This document shows, in pieces, positions 9,269 through 16,944 of a stretch of DNA of 64,000 bases. Position 1 is the stretch's first letter, and each line of letters starts with the position of its first letter. The stretch is from assembly GCF_027359675.1 (NCBI RefSeq), contig NZ_CP114786.1:1864501-1928500 (forward strand), in the 5' to 3' direction. This stretch comes from Roseibium sp. Sym1 (GTDB taxonomy: Bacteria; Pseudomonadota; Alphaproteobacteria; Rhizobiales; Stappiaceae). The position numbers and the translations under genes are program-made. A model generated the notes under the pieces. The model saw nothing but the letters and a program-made list of their open reading frames with translations, searched no databases and was not told the DNA's origin.

Positions 9269-9685
9269 ATGACGCTCATTCTGCTCGCCATCTCCCTTTC
9301 CGTTACGCTCTGCGTGCTCGCCTTCAACTTTGCGATCTATGCGCTGCCGGTCATGGCCGGGATCTCGGCGTTCCAATTTGTCCACGCCGCTGGCGCTGGT
9401 TTCGGCCCGTCGGCGCTCGCGGCGCTTGGTGGCGCGGCATTCTCTGTCGGTCTGGTGATCGCGATCCTGGGGTTTGCGAGGAACCCGTTTCTGCGTCTCG
9501 TGGCGCTGGGGGTGTTCGCGGCACCGGCGGCGGTTGCCGGTTATGCGCTTGCTCATGGGCTCGCGAAAAACGCTCTCGAGTCCGAGATTGCGCTCAACCT
9601 TCTCTGCGGCACTTGCGGGTTGATCGTGGCGGTCGCTGCAATGACCAATCTCAGCGCGCTCGGCGAGGATGTGTTGTCACGGTGA
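9269..9685 (+). CDS. Small multi-pass membrane protein, hypothetical
   Basis: This 138-residue protein has about four hydrophobic segments: near residues 3-25 (starting at the N-terminus), 40-65, 70-95 and 105-125. It has no charged catalytic motif. A GGAGG-like site precedes ATG 9269. Small four-helix membrane proteins of this kind are often found near ssb on alphaproteobacterial plasmids, but I know no assigned role. Entry exclusion or an accessory transfer function is possible but not supported by any motif. Confidence 0.65.
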   Translation: MTLILLAISLSVTLCVLAFNFAIYALPVMAGISAFQFVHAAGAGFGPSALAALGGAAFSVGLVIAILGFARNPFLRLVALGVFAAPAAVAGYALAHGLAKNALESEIALNLLCGTCGLIVAVAAMTNLSALGEDVLSR

Positions 9686-9747
9686 ACGGGCACAGGGAGA
9701 GGCCTGGTCAGGCATCTGCTGCTTCGCACGGCAGAGACGTCGGACAC

Positions 9748-10035
9748 CTAGCCGGAACCTTTGGACCTGCCGTTCCAATACGGCTTCAACCGGTCTGTGT
9801 CCCACCACCTTGTTCTGGCGGGTCCTGGTCGACTGTGGAATTCGATGAGGCGATAGTCGCTGCGGCGACCCGCGGGTGTCGCGCACAGGAACGGGTTGGT
9901 GGGTACTGCCTCAGCGCCGGACCGAACCTTCACGCATACCCCCGACCCGTTTTCCGACCGTTTCCGCAACATGAGCAGAGCCTGGTACCCAAGTCCGAAA
10001 CCGTCCTCGCCATAGCTCCTGACCGCGGATGTCAT
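9748..10035 (-). CDS. Possible small hypothetical protein, 95 aa
   Basis: A 95-codon frame opens with ATG at 10035 on the minus strand inside an otherwise gene-free stretch (9686-10381). The product is basic and has a plausible composition, but no ribosome site is visible and no family is recognised. It would run opposite to its neighbours. I list it only so that the stretch is not read as empty; chance occurrence is quite possible. Confidence 0.22.
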   Translation of the reverse strand: MTSAVRSYGEDGFGLGYQALLMLRKRSENGSGVCVKVRSGAEAVPTNPFLCATPAGRRSDYRLIEFHSRPGPARTRWWDTDRLKPYWNGRSKGSG

Positions 10036-10340
10036 GGCGCGGGTGGCAGATAATGAAGTCGTCCGTCAGTGCAATTGGCACTGGGGTGGCCGAGGCTGCC
10101 GATGATTTTCTGCCCGCCAGAATGATGTTTCCGCACCGCGTCTCCGAAGACGCTTTCCCGAAAAACCTGTCCCTCCTCTTCTGTGATCCCCTAAGCCCGT
10201 TCGGTCTCGGCCGGCAACCCCCGCGGCCGGACCCGTGTTGGCGCCTGCCGCGCCTGCCCGCACCACGTCCCGCCTTGGGGGTCGGGCGGATGCCGAAGCA
10301 TCCGTGCAGGCCGCTCCCGACGGTCTTGGCCGGGCATCAT

Positions 10341-10359
10341 CGGAGGGACGGTCCCTCCG
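10341..10359. promoter_or_regulatory. Palindrome directly upstream of ssb
   Basis: Nine-base arms CGGAGGGAC and GTCCCTCCG are separated by one base. The position between any promoter and the GGAG site (10371-10374) suits an operator or a leader hairpin. It does not resemble the alphaproteobacterial LexA box (GAAC-N7-GTTC or GTTC direct repeats). Confidence 0.35.
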
Positions 10360-10381
10360 GTTGAAGCAACGGAGACTAAAC

Positions 10382-10783
10382 ATGCAGAACATCGTCATCC
10401 TCGCCGGCAACATCGGTCAGGCCCCGGAAACCCGCACCACCCAGAGCGGCACCTCCATCACCCATTTCACCCTTGCCACCTCGCGCCCGCGCTACTCCGA
10501 AGGCAAGGTGATCCGCGACGCAGAAGGGCATCGCGTCCAGGACACCGAATGGCACCGCATCACCTGCTTCAACGGCCTCGGCAAGACGGTTCAGGAGTAT
10601 TGCGAGAAGGGCATGAAGGTCCTGGTTCGGGGCCGCATCCACTACACCAAGTGGACCGATCAGGCGGGTGTCGACCGCTACGGCTGCGAGATCATCGCCG
10701 AGACGGTCGATTTCCTGAGCCGCGCCAAGCAGACCGAGACCGAGGACGGCACACCTGATGACCAGGACGAGATCCCGTTTTGA
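10382..10783 (+). CDS. ssb: Single-stranded DNA-binding protein
   Basis: This 133-residue protein has the OB-fold of bacterial SSB: N-terminal MQNIVILAGNIGQAPETR, the DTEWHRITCFNGLGKTV strand and the KVLVRGRIHYTKW strand. It ends in the acidic tip DEIPF, which recruits partner proteins. It is shorter than chromosomal SSB (about 170) because the flexible linker is reduced, as is usual for plasmid SSBs. It probably coats single-stranded DNA during replication and after conjugative entry. GGAG at 10371-10374 supports ATG 10382. A hairpin follows the stop. Confidence 0.95.
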   Translation: MQNIVILAGNIGQAPETRTTQSGTSITHFTLATSRPRYSEGKVIRDAEGHRVQDTEWHRITCFNGLGKTVQEYCEKGMKVLVRGRIHYTKWTDQAGVDRYGCEIIAETVDFLSRAKQTETEDGTPDDQDEIPF

Positions 10784-10797
10784 GGCGGGTATCTTCG

Positions 10798-10821
10798 GCC
10801 CGGCGGAGCAATCCGCCGGGC
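10798..10821 (+). terminator. Hairpin terminator after ssb
   Basis: A perfect 10-bp stem (GCCCGGCGGA at 10798-10807, TCCGCCGGGC at 10812-10821) closes a GCAA tetraloop. Only a weak ATCTCTT tract follows, so termination may be partial. It also marks the edge of the backbone next to an AT-richer cargo patch. Confidence 0.6.
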
Positions 10822-10998
10822 ATCTCTTGAACTCCGGAGTTCAGTCAGAAAACGACCGCTAATTCCCTCTTCTTTGTGCATCCACAGTGGCGCGTCGTCG
10901 TCCAACTCAATGTGCAAATAAGTGAAAGAGTCACCTTTCGCAGTTCCCACAAAGAACGACAAGAAAGGGGCCGACTGTTGATTGGCGCCTTCTGACAT
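10822..10998 (-). pseudogene. Possible truncated cargo gene next to ssb
   Basis: A minus-strand frame from ATG 10998 gives about 60 residues of normal-looking protein (LSFFVGTAKGDSFTYLHIE) and then runs through the ssb terminator into antisense of ssb. It lies downstream of the nuclease gene on the same strand. One reading is that a second cargo gene was cut at the cargo/backbone junction near 10822. No family is recognised and no ribosome site is visible, so this is tentative. Confidence 0.25.
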
Positions 10999-11091
10999 TC
11001 GGAATAGCAATAGCGGTCATGATGAAAGACTTGCTGAGCGACGCTTGGGCGCTCGACGAGAGAGCGTATTTATGAATATACCAGCTCTTCA

Positions 11092-12132
11092 TCAGAGCTT
11101 AGAACAAACGATGTCTGCAGCTGCCTTCAGGTCGTTAATTATCTGAGTCCCAGATATGCGTAGAGAAGTTATGTCGAGAGCTGCAAGCTGCTCGTCGATT
11201 TTCTTATCTTTCTCGCGTTGCCTTCTTCGAGAATGATGCGTCCCGTCACAAAATACAGCGAGACGCTGATCGGGAAAAAAGATATCTATTTCGGTAACCA
11301 ACTGAAGATCATGTCGAAGCTCGATATCCGCATACGCGTCGTAGAGAGACGGGTATGTTCGCCCATCAGGAAATACAAGCCGCTGCAATTCTGGTCGAAG
11401 CCCGCGGTAGAGGAGTTCCTGATACAGGAATAGTTCAATTGGAGTTTGAGCGCCCCAAATTCTTCGCGTTTCAACCTTTTTGAATGGTTGATAAATTGTC
11501 TTTAATCTATTTCGAAGAAACCGAATCCGCGAGCGCTCATCAGGCAGAAATCCGTCGAACTCAGATACTTCACTTCGATCAAAGTCTGTATGGAGGTAGT
11601 ACATTCCGACTACCAGTCCAAGTTCGTCAACGTATCCCTTGCCGCCTTTCAGACCGAGGATGGTGGAAATCTCTGAAAAGGCTTCCCATTGTCCAACGAA
11701 CGGATCAAAACCTGCATAGGCCCAATCTGTCTCTTGAAAAGCAGCCCCACCCCGATGCGCTTTGATCGAATGAATGTTGACAGTGGTGACTGTTCCACGC
11801 TTTGACATCGGAAGATTTGAGATCGCGTAAGGCACCCCGGTTGAAGTGCCATCATCATCCGAGAACAGCGCTAAACTCAGTACGAGTAGAATTGGCTGAA
11901 ATGTAGCATTGAGAGTAGAGAAATATTCGACCTCAGCGTCCGACGGCTCATCATGCAATATGCCATTAGTTAAATCAGCCATTTTACCTGTGATTGGCTG
12001 AATACCCCCAAGTGGCATTAGCGATACATTTATCGGTTCTGGTACCCATTCCCAAGAGACAGCGAAAGGAGATTTTGGGAGCAAAAAGTATTCAGGACGA
12101 TCTTGCAATGCCTTAGGTCTATCATTTATCAT
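11092..12132 (-). CDS. PD-(D/E)XK / Vsr-like (DUF559-type) endonuclease domain protein
   Basis: This 346-residue protein has an unrecognised N-terminal region of about 200 residues and a C-terminal nuclease-like module. The module has a helix with an acidic residue (IELFLYQELLYRG), then LVTEIDIFFPDQRLAVFCDG (about 278-297, acidic residues in beta strands), a basic RRRQREKDKKIDEQL helix and a final SLRISGTQIINDL strand. This order is that of the very-short-patch-repair/DUF559 nucleases. Base composition is clearly lower in GC than the backbone, suggesting recent acquisition. Its place between ssb and repA and its unknown sensor-like N-terminus would fit a defence or anti-plasmid cargo gene, which is an inference. 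Confidence 0.6.
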   Translation of the reverse strand: MINDRPKALQDRPEYFLLPKSPFAVSWEWVPEPINVSLMPLGGIQPITGKMADLTNGILHDEPSDAEVEYFSTLNATFQPILLVLSLALFSDDDGTSTGVPYAISNLPMSKRGTVTTVNIHSIKAHRGGAAFQETDWAYAGFDPFVGQWEAFSEISTILGLKGGKGYVDELGLVVGMYYLHTDFDRSEVSEFDGFLPDERSRIRFLRNRLKTIYQPFKKVETRRIWGAQTPIELFLYQELLYRGLRPELQRLVFPDGRTYPSLYDAYADIELRHDLQLVTEIDIFFPDQRLAVFCDGTHHSRRRQREKDKKIDEQLAALDITSLRISGTQIINDLKAAADIVCSKL

Positions 12133-12241
12133 CGGATTTTACCTTCTAATTCCCAATACTTTTGCTTCATTAATTTTCCGCGAGCTAAATATGATGGTGT
12201 GACAAGGCGATTATTAAAAAAAATACTCAAAAGGTGAACCA

Positions 12242-12709
12242 ATGGGCGATGGATATAACTTTGCACAATTGAAAAAAGCGATCTTAGCTATGAGCCGTGC
12301 GACCGATTGGGAAGTCGCCAAAAAAGAATGGAAGTTGGTAGGCATTTCGGAGGCAAGTGAACCCGAAACATGTCTATGCGGCCATTTTCCTATCGTTGAG
12401 CTTTGCACAATTTCAAATAACACCACTGAAAGAACTGTGGATGTTGGAAACGTTTGTGTGAAAAGGTTCCTCGGTTTTCGTTCTGATCTTATCTTTGCTT
12501 CTTTGAAGCGCATACGAAAAGATATTACAAAGAGCGTTGGAAGTGATGCGACGGCATTCTTTTATCAAAGCGGTATTATTAATGATTGGGAATATGGCTT
12601 TCAGCAAAATACGATGCGGAAACGAAACCTAAGCCCTGCGCAGTTAGCCACTAGACGGAAAATCAACGAGAAGATTATCGCATCGATTGGTCGACGTGGT
12701 ATTAGCTGA
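12242..12709 (+). CDS. Cys-rich orphan protein with CxCGH motif
   Basis: A 155-residue protein with a possible metal site: C44, C46, H48 (CLCGHFP), C55 and C72 (GNVCVKRFLG). The second half is basic and helical. The pattern is like small phage- and plasmid-borne orphans with a CxCGH...ELC...VGNVCV core, for which I know no function. GGTGAA-type sequence near 12231-12236 may serve as ribosome site for ATG 12242. It is divergent from the nuclease gene, with 109 bp between them and low GC, so the two may be one cargo pair sharing a promoter region. Confidence 0.6.
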   Translation: MGDGYNFAQLKKAILAMSRATDWEVAKKEWKLVGISEASEPETCLCGHFPIVELCTISNNTTERTVDVGNVCVKRFLGFRSDLIFASLKRIRKDITKSVGSDATAFFYQSGIINDWEYGFQQNTMRKRNLSPAQLATRRKINEKIIASIGRRGIS

Positions 12710-13045
12710 CATGCTCCCAGTAAAACCTCCGATTTGATACAAACTTGTTCTGGTAATGTCTGGTCCTAAGAAGCGCGTCCGACGACGCGACCGACTGAAA
12801 TGGGGACGCTTTGCTGCCCTGTCTGAGGTTGGTTGGTCCCCGTCAACTGCCCGCATCAATTCCAGGTGGCATACGCCCATCGCCAGAGCTAGTTCGTAAA
12901 TCGTAATGGCCGTCGGATTAGGTTTTCCGCGTTCGATGCCGCTTAAAAATTGCTGAAAAAGTCCCGAACGCGCTTCAAGCCGCTCCTATGTCCGGCTTTA
13001 TTTCCAACGCAGGCAGGCAAGGTTCCGGCCGACGAGCTGGTGCAT
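12644..13045 (-). pseudogene. Broken XRE-family regulator (two in-frame stops)
   Basis: Reading from ATG 13045 on the minus strand gives MHQLVGRNLACLRWK, stop, SRT, stop, then ERLEARSGLFQQFLSGIERG and NPTAITIYELALAMGV. This is an almost complete XRE helix-turn-helix. The TAA and TAG fall inside the helix 1-2 region; the TAG sits where relatives have the Gln of a TQE motif, consistent with CAG to TAG. The open frame after the stops continues to 12644. It lies just downstream of the intact XRE gene on the same strand. The gene is clearly dead as a single reading frame unless the stops are suppressed. Confidence 0.75.
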
Positions 13046-13081
13046 ACCAATGCGCCGATCAATCACAGTTTGCGTACTTCT

Positions 13082-13330
13082 CTAGATATCAAAGTCGGGT
13101 TTCGATTCTTCCAGGTCGGCAGAGGGTCGTTTCAGCAATTGCGCGGCTTCTACACCGAGCACTTGCGCCAATCTGTCAACGACATCAATGCTGGCGTTAT
13201 ACACGTTGCGTTCCAAGGCGCTGATGTAGGTCCGATCAATTCCTGCTTCATGCGCAAGTTCCTCCTGTGACAGGCCTCTAGCCTGCCGCAATGCTCTCAG
13301 GTTTTGCGCGAACACCTCTCGGATTTCCAT
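13082..13330 (-). CDS. XRE-family helix-turn-helix regulator
   Basis: This 82-residue protein is almost entirely one HTH_3 domain: LRALRQARGLSQEELAHEAG, then the recognition helix RTYISALERN and DVVDRLAQVLGV. It has a short acidic C-tail and no dimerisation or ligand domain, typical of plasmid and ICE repressors of about 80 residues. It is likely a cytoplasmic DNA-binding repressor. Possible targets are its own promoter and the divergent operon starting at 13611. A remnant of a second XRE gene lies immediately downstream. Confidence 0.88.
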   Translation of the reverse strand: MEIREVFAQNLRALRQARGLSQEELAHEAGIDRTYISALERNVYNASIDVVDRLAQVLGVEAAQLLKRPSADLEESKPDFDI

Positions 13331-13610
13331 AAAATCGAGAGCAACGCCTTGAAGAGTATTTCACCACGGAGTATTCTCTACAAACGAGCTGTGCCGGGAC
13401 TGATCCTCGGGTTGCACTCGTACGCCTGCGCAGAAAACTCTGTGTAATCGGTGGTTATCGCGGGCCGAATTTGTTGTTTTTCACCCGTTCCAATGCGCTG
13501 CATGCATCACGCGATGCGTTGGGCGAACCTTACAACCGATCTCAATAATTGTTAAAAAGACTTGGGCACCACTGCTTTCACGGCGGCACGAATTTAAGAG
13601 GGGACGCGCG
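13331..13610. promoter_or_regulatory. Divergent promoter region between XRE gene and the DUF2285/rep operon
   Basis: About 280 bases separate the XRE start (13330) from the divergent ATG 13611, which has AAGAGGGG upstream. AT-rich elements near 13540-13560 could hold a -10 box. Control by the XRE protein is expected from the arrangement, but no operator is certain. Confidence 0.4.
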
Positions 13611-13877
13611 ATGACTGAGCCGGGATTTCTCGATCAGGCGCCGGACAAAAATCAACTCACCGACTACGATCGAAAGCACTTCAAGCTTTATATGCGTCTT
13701 CTGGACGCCAAGGCGGACGGCGCGGATTGGACAGAAGCCGTCCAGGTCTTGTTCGGTCTCGATCCGGATAGGGACCCCGAGCGGGCACGGCGTATGCACG
13801 ACAGCCATCTGGCGCGCGCGCAATGGATGACAGAACACGGCTACCGGCTCATGCTGGCGGAAGGCGAGAGGAAATGA
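13611..13877 (+). CDS. Small DUF2285-type protein
   Basis: An 88-residue protein matching the short, highly conserved proteins that precede the replication genes of many alphaproteobacterial integrative elements and plasmids. Signatures are LTDYDRKHFKLYMRLLDA, GADWTEAVQVLFGLDP and ARRMHDSHLARAQWMTE. I associate this with DUF2285-containing proteins; the molecular role is unknown. A strong ribosome site (AAGAGGGG) precedes ATG 13611. It is first in the strand-consistent block leading to repA and parA. Confidence 0.75.
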   Translation: MTEPGFLDQAPDKNQLTDYDRKHFKLYMRLLDAKADGADWTEAVQVLFGLDPDRDPERARRMHDSHLARAQWMTEHGYRLMLAEGERK

Positions 13878-13999
13878 CCGTGTTTGGCGATGCGTTCCGC
13901 GCATCATGTTCTCCCAACCCAAGGGGTTCCCATACTCACTACAACTTATGATGGTTCCGGCCTCCAATTGCATTTTTCCTGCATTTCAGGAGGTTGCCG

Positions 14000-14227
14000 A
14001 TGGTGCCGGATGTCTCGCAGTGGCGATCAGACGCTGCGTACGATTACTTTGACGATTCGAGTGTCCCCGATCTTTGCTGGGAAGGCCTAAGACGAAGTCC
14101 CAACTATCAGCGAGAGTACGCAGACCTGAAAGCCGAAGGGAGGTCTCCTGACGAGATGGACGCATTGCTCCGCGCTCGCTGGGGGATTTCGTTTCGCAAC
14201 AAGTCCGGAATTGACGGCTCTGGATGA
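14000..14227 (+). CDS. DUF6499-type N-terminal domain protein
   Basis: A 75-residue product from ATG 14000, with AGGAGG at 13988-13993. The motif SQWRSDAAYDYFDD...DLCWEGLRRSPNYQREY is the DUF6499 domain, often named a transcriptional-regulator domain. In many relatives this domain is fused in one chain to a DUF2285 domain. Here it ends at 14227 while the DUF2285 frame is already open at 14211 in another frame. It may be a natural overlapping pair or one gene split by a frameshift. Confidence 0.75.
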   Translation: MVPDVSQWRSDAAYDYFDDSSVPDLCWEGLRRSPNYQREYADLKAEGRSPDEMDALLRARWGISFRNKSGIDGSG

Positions 14228-14768
14228 ACCCATTCACTGGGAGCCGGCTGCCGATAAGTCGAAGGTCATCCTGAGAAAAGCGGAATCCGGCTTTGGATCG
14301 GACGAACCCAGCCTTCTCACAATTCAAACCCTCCGCAGCGGGATCACCCGCCAGGGCCCTGATGGGATGCATGCCATCCTCGGAAAAGGGCTGAAATCCG
14401 TCCATCTTCTGCTTCAGGACGCTCGCTTTACCGAATATCCGCTCTGTATTATATCCCGATTGGACGATGGTGCTCGCGCCCGTCACAGGGCAATTGGGAG
14501 GTTGTTGGATTTCCTCGAAGGCAAAGAGATTGGCGCGGACAGCCGGCTCACCCCACAGAAACGCCTTCGGTTCAAATCCATGCTGCGGGCGGTCGATGGC
14601 CGCACAAACGGTGCGTCCTACAGGGAGATTGCCGAAAGTCTCTTCGGGGCCAGGCGGGTGGCGTCAGAGCCATGGAAAACCTCTCCCCTTCGCGACACGA
14701 CCATAAGGCTTGTGCGGGACGGCCTCGCTATGGTTGCCGGCGGCTATCTGGACCTGCTCCGCCGCTAG
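14211..14768 (+). CDS. DUF2285 domain protein (overlaps the DUF6499 gene)
   Basis: A 185-residue frame whose first in-frame start is TTG 14211, overlapping the previous gene by 17 nt. The C-terminal part is the DUF2285 domain: LTPQKRLRFKSMLRAVDGR, YREIAESLFGA, and PWKTSPLRDTTIRLVRDG ending GGYLDLLRR. The first residues (LTALDEPIHWEPAADKSKV) are what one expects in the middle of a fused DUF6499-DUF2285 protein, so the start codon may be an artefact of a split gene. The function is probably DNA binding or regulation of element replication, known only by context. Confidence 0.75.
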   Translation: MTALDEPIHWEPAADKSKVILRKAESGFGSDEPSLLTIQTLRSGITRQGPDGMHAILGKGLKSVHLLLQDARFTEYPLCIISRLDDGARARHRAIGRLLDFLEGKEIGADSRLTPQKRLRFKSMLRAVDGRTNGASYREIAESLFGARRVASEPWKTSPLRDTTIRLVRDGLAMVAGGYLDLLRR

Positions 14769-14904
14769 AAAGCCCGAAAGTTCGAAGGGGTGCGATTTTC
14801 GTCTCCTCATCTTCGCACTCCCTCTTCGCCGCGCCACTCCGCCATCGTGACCTCCATCGGCCGCTGCTGACCAGCGGTGCTCACTACTTCCTGGAGGTTC
14901 GACC

Positions 14905-15186
14905 ATGCCCGATCCGCTCGCCGGAATGCCGCCGCGCTATCTGCGCACCCCCGAAGCTGCCCGTTTTCTCGGCCTTTCCGGGCGCACGCTCGAAAAGCAT
15001 CGCACCTATGGAACGGGACCTGCATACCGCAAGCTTGGTGGCCGCGTCGTCTATTCGCTCGAGGACCTGCAGGCCTGGGCCAACCGGGGTGCTGTTACCT
15101 CCACGTCTGATCCGAGCGGGCAGGTGCTTCCGGCAAAGCGTCATAATGCGCAGCAGGCAAGCGGTTCGGGCCGCGCTGTGCGATGA
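14905..15186 (+). CDS. AlpA/excisionase-like helix-turn-helix protein
   Basis: A 93-residue protein with a MerR/AlpA-like winged helix: RYLRTPEAARFLGLSGRTLEKHR, then GPAYRKLGGRVVYSLEDLQAW, the usual DNA-contact wing. The last 30 residues are low complexity. TGGAGG lies 8-13 nt before ATG 14905. Its TGA overlaps the repA ATG (ATGA at 15183-15186), so it is coupled to replication initiation. Its likely role is a small regulator of the rep operon; excision is unlikely to be its job, as no integrase is present. Confidence 0.85.
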   Translation: MPDPLAGMPPRYLRTPEAARFLGLSGRTLEKHRTYGTGPAYRKLGGRVVYSLEDLQAWANRGAVTSTSDPSGQVLPAKRHNAQQASGSGRAVR

Positions 15187-16079
15187 GGAGTGCTTTGGTG
15201 AACCACAAGGCGCATTCGCCTCACGATCAGCTCGACTTTTTTCGGGCACTGCCCGGAGATCTTGCTCCGCGCGACGCGCAGGATCTGATGGCCTACCCCT
15301 TCTTTTCGCTCGCCAAGTCCAGGCGCTTGAAACCGATAGATTTCAAGGCGGGGCCGATCGTCATCTGCGTCGAGGCCGTCGCCGAGCATGGCATGGCGAC
15401 AATTTGGGATGCGGATATCCTGATCTGGGCCGCCTCACAGATCGTCGAGGCACGAGACGCCGGTCTTCGGACCTCACGTCTGATGTCGGCCACTCCTTAC
15501 GAGATCCTGACCTTCATCGGCCGGGGTGTCAGCCGGAGGGATTACGACCGGCTCAAGTCCGCTCTCGACCGGCTGCAATCCACCACCGTTGCGACTTCCA
15601 TCCGTCAGCCGACCGAACGGCGCATGCATCGATTTTCGTGGATCAACGAGTGGAAGGAGAGGGCCGACCATCGCGGGCGCCCTCTTGGCCTCGAACTGAT
15701 CCTGCCAGACTGGTTCTACTCCACGGTCCTCGAAGATGCGCTCGTGCTGACCATCGACCGCGCCTATTTCAGCCTGACCGGCGGTCTTGAGCGCTGGCTT
15801 TACCGGCTCGTGCGCAAACATGGCGGCCGCCAGGAGCATGGCTGGAGTTTCTCGCTCAAGCACCTCCACGCCAAGTCAGGCAGCCTCTCGCCGCTCAAGC
15901 ATTTCACCTACGACCTGCGCGACATTGTCCACCGCCAGCCCTTGCCTGGCTATCGCCTGGAACTGGACAGATCGCCCGATGCGCCACCGCGCCTGTCTTT
16001 CGCTCCGACCGGTGAGGCGTCTGTCTCCCGCGCGCCCCATCAACGCCGCGCCAACACTCGCTCTGGGGGAAAGCTGTGA
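15183..16079 (+). CDS. repA: Replication initiator protein A
   Basis: A 298-residue plasmid replication initiator of the RPA family. Visible family features are HDQLDFFRALPGDLAPRDAQD at the N-terminus, MAYPFFSLAKSRR, the YEILTFIGRGVSRRDYDRLK helix-turn-helix region and GGLERWLYRLVRKHGG in the second winged helix. It should bind iterons and open the origin. Three iteron-like repeats begin 6 nt after its stop codon, then parA follows, giving a compact rep-ori-par unit. The start overlaps the upstream gene by 4 nt. This gene argues for autonomous or plasmid-like replication. Confidence 0.92.
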   Translation: MRSALVNHKAHSPHDQLDFFRALPGDLAPRDAQDLMAYPFFSLAKSRRLKPIDFKAGPIVICVEAVAEHGMATIWDADILIWAASQIVEARDAGLRTSRLMSATPYEILTFIGRGVSRRDYDRLKSALDRLQSTTVATSIRQPTERRMHRFSWINEWKERADHRGRPLGLELILPDWFYSTVLEDALVLTIDRAYFSLTGGLERWLYRLVRKHGGRQEHGWSFSLKHLHAKSGSLSPLKHFTYDLRDIVHRQPLPGYRLELDRSPDAPPRLSFAPTGEASVSRAPHQRRANTRSGGKL

Positions 16080-16085
16080 ATTCAC

Positions 16086-16153
16086 TCGTGCTATCAGGGA
16101 CCCGAACTATCGTGCCATCGGGGACCCGAACCTCGTGCTATCGGGGACCGAAA
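16086..16153 (+). repeat. Three iteron-like direct repeats, candidate oriV
   Basis: Three copies of about 21 bp start at 16086, 16110 and 16133, with the core TCGTGCTATC..GGGACCCGAA; copy 2 has GCCATCG and copy 3 lacks one C. The 24- and 23-bp spacing is about two helical turns. An EcoRI-type inverted repeat, AGAATTCC (16209-16216) and GGAATTCT (16220-16227), and an AT-rich stretch follow before parA. Position, spacing and sequence identity make this a good candidate initiator-binding origin. Confidence 0.75.
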
Positions 16154-16208
16154 ACGCTTAATTTCGATGCCAGGCCAACAGCTTACGCGTCCCGTAACTT
16201 TCCTAACC

Positions 16209-16227
16209 AGAATTCCTTCGGAATTCT
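16209..16227. repeat. Inverted repeat between repA iterons and parA
   Basis: Perfect 8-bp arms AGAATTCC and GGAATTCT around TTC. The site is 64-82 nt before parA, so it could be a parA operator, part of a centromere, or the unwinding side of the origin. Confidence 0.4.
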
Positions 16228-16290
16228 TCTAACGCCTGCGCGATTTTCAAGCCCTGCGGATAAGTTCCTGTACCGCCGTGGAGTCGCGTC

Positions 16291-16944
16291 ATGATCGTCG
16301 CGCTGCTCAACCAGAAGGGCGGTGTCGGCAAGACGACGTTGGCGCTTAATCTCGCGGGAGAATGGGCGCGGTGCGGCAAGCGTGTGACGCTCATTGACGC
16401 CGATCCGCAAGGTTCGGCTTTGGACTGGTCGGAAGCCCGCAGCCGGGAAGGCCTGCCGAGATTGTTCGGAGTGGTCGGGCTTGCCCGCGACACCCTTCAC
16501 CGGGAAGCACCGGATCTCGCCAAGAACGCCGACCATATCGTCATCGACGGACCGCCCCGCGTTGCCGGGTTGATGCGCTCGGCGCTGCTGGCTGCCGATC
16601 TGGTTCTGATCCCCGTGCAGCCATCGCCGCTCGACGGTTGGGCGTCGGCGGAGATGCTTGCCCTCGTCAACGAAGCGCGCATCTACCGGCCACAGCTGAT
16701 GGCGCGCTTCGTTCTCAATCGTTGCGCTGCCCGTACTCTGATCGCCCGGGATACGGCTGAAGCTCTTTCGGACAACGATCCTCCAGTTCTTTTCCAAACC
16801 GTCGGTCAGCGTGTTGCCTTTGCGAGCGCTGCGCAGTCCGGACGCCTCGTCAGCGAACTGGACAAGGAGACGCCGGGTGCCAGGGAAATCGCAGCCTTGG
16901 TCTCAGAGATTGACAGGCTCGGGATTGAAAGGTCCGGCTCATGA
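16291..16944 (+). CDS. parA: ParA-family partition ATPase
   Basis: This 217-residue ParA has the deviant Walker A NQKGGVGKTTLALNLA (residues 7-22), switch I DADPQGSALDWS near 37-48 and Walker B VIDGPPR near 85. It lacks an N-terminal HTH, as in the short ParA/ParF (type Ib) group, where the partner protein regulates the operon. It moves plasmid copies over the nucleoid by ATP-driven gradients. The partner is probably the 83-residue protein whose ATG overlaps its stop (ATGA). Confidence 0.93.
   Translation: MIVALLNQKGGVGKTTLALNLAGEWARCGKRVTLIDADPQGSALDWSEARSREGLPRLFGVVGLARDTLHREAPDLAKNADHIVIDGPPRVAGLMRSALLAADLVLIPVQPSPLDGWASAEMLALVNEARIYRPQLMARFVLNRCAARTLIARDTAEALSDNDPPVLFQTVGQRVAFASAAQSGRLVSELDKETPGAREIAALVSEIDRLGIERSGS

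Larger units (their letters stand above)
9686..10381. other. Long intergenic region upstream of ssb
   Basis: About 700 bases with only the weak minus-strand frame at 9748-10035. Just before ssb is a near-perfect palindrome, CGGAGGGAC (10341-10349), one base, GTCCCTCCG (10351-10359), 22 bases before the ssb ATG. Nothing else is recognisable. Confidence 0.4.
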
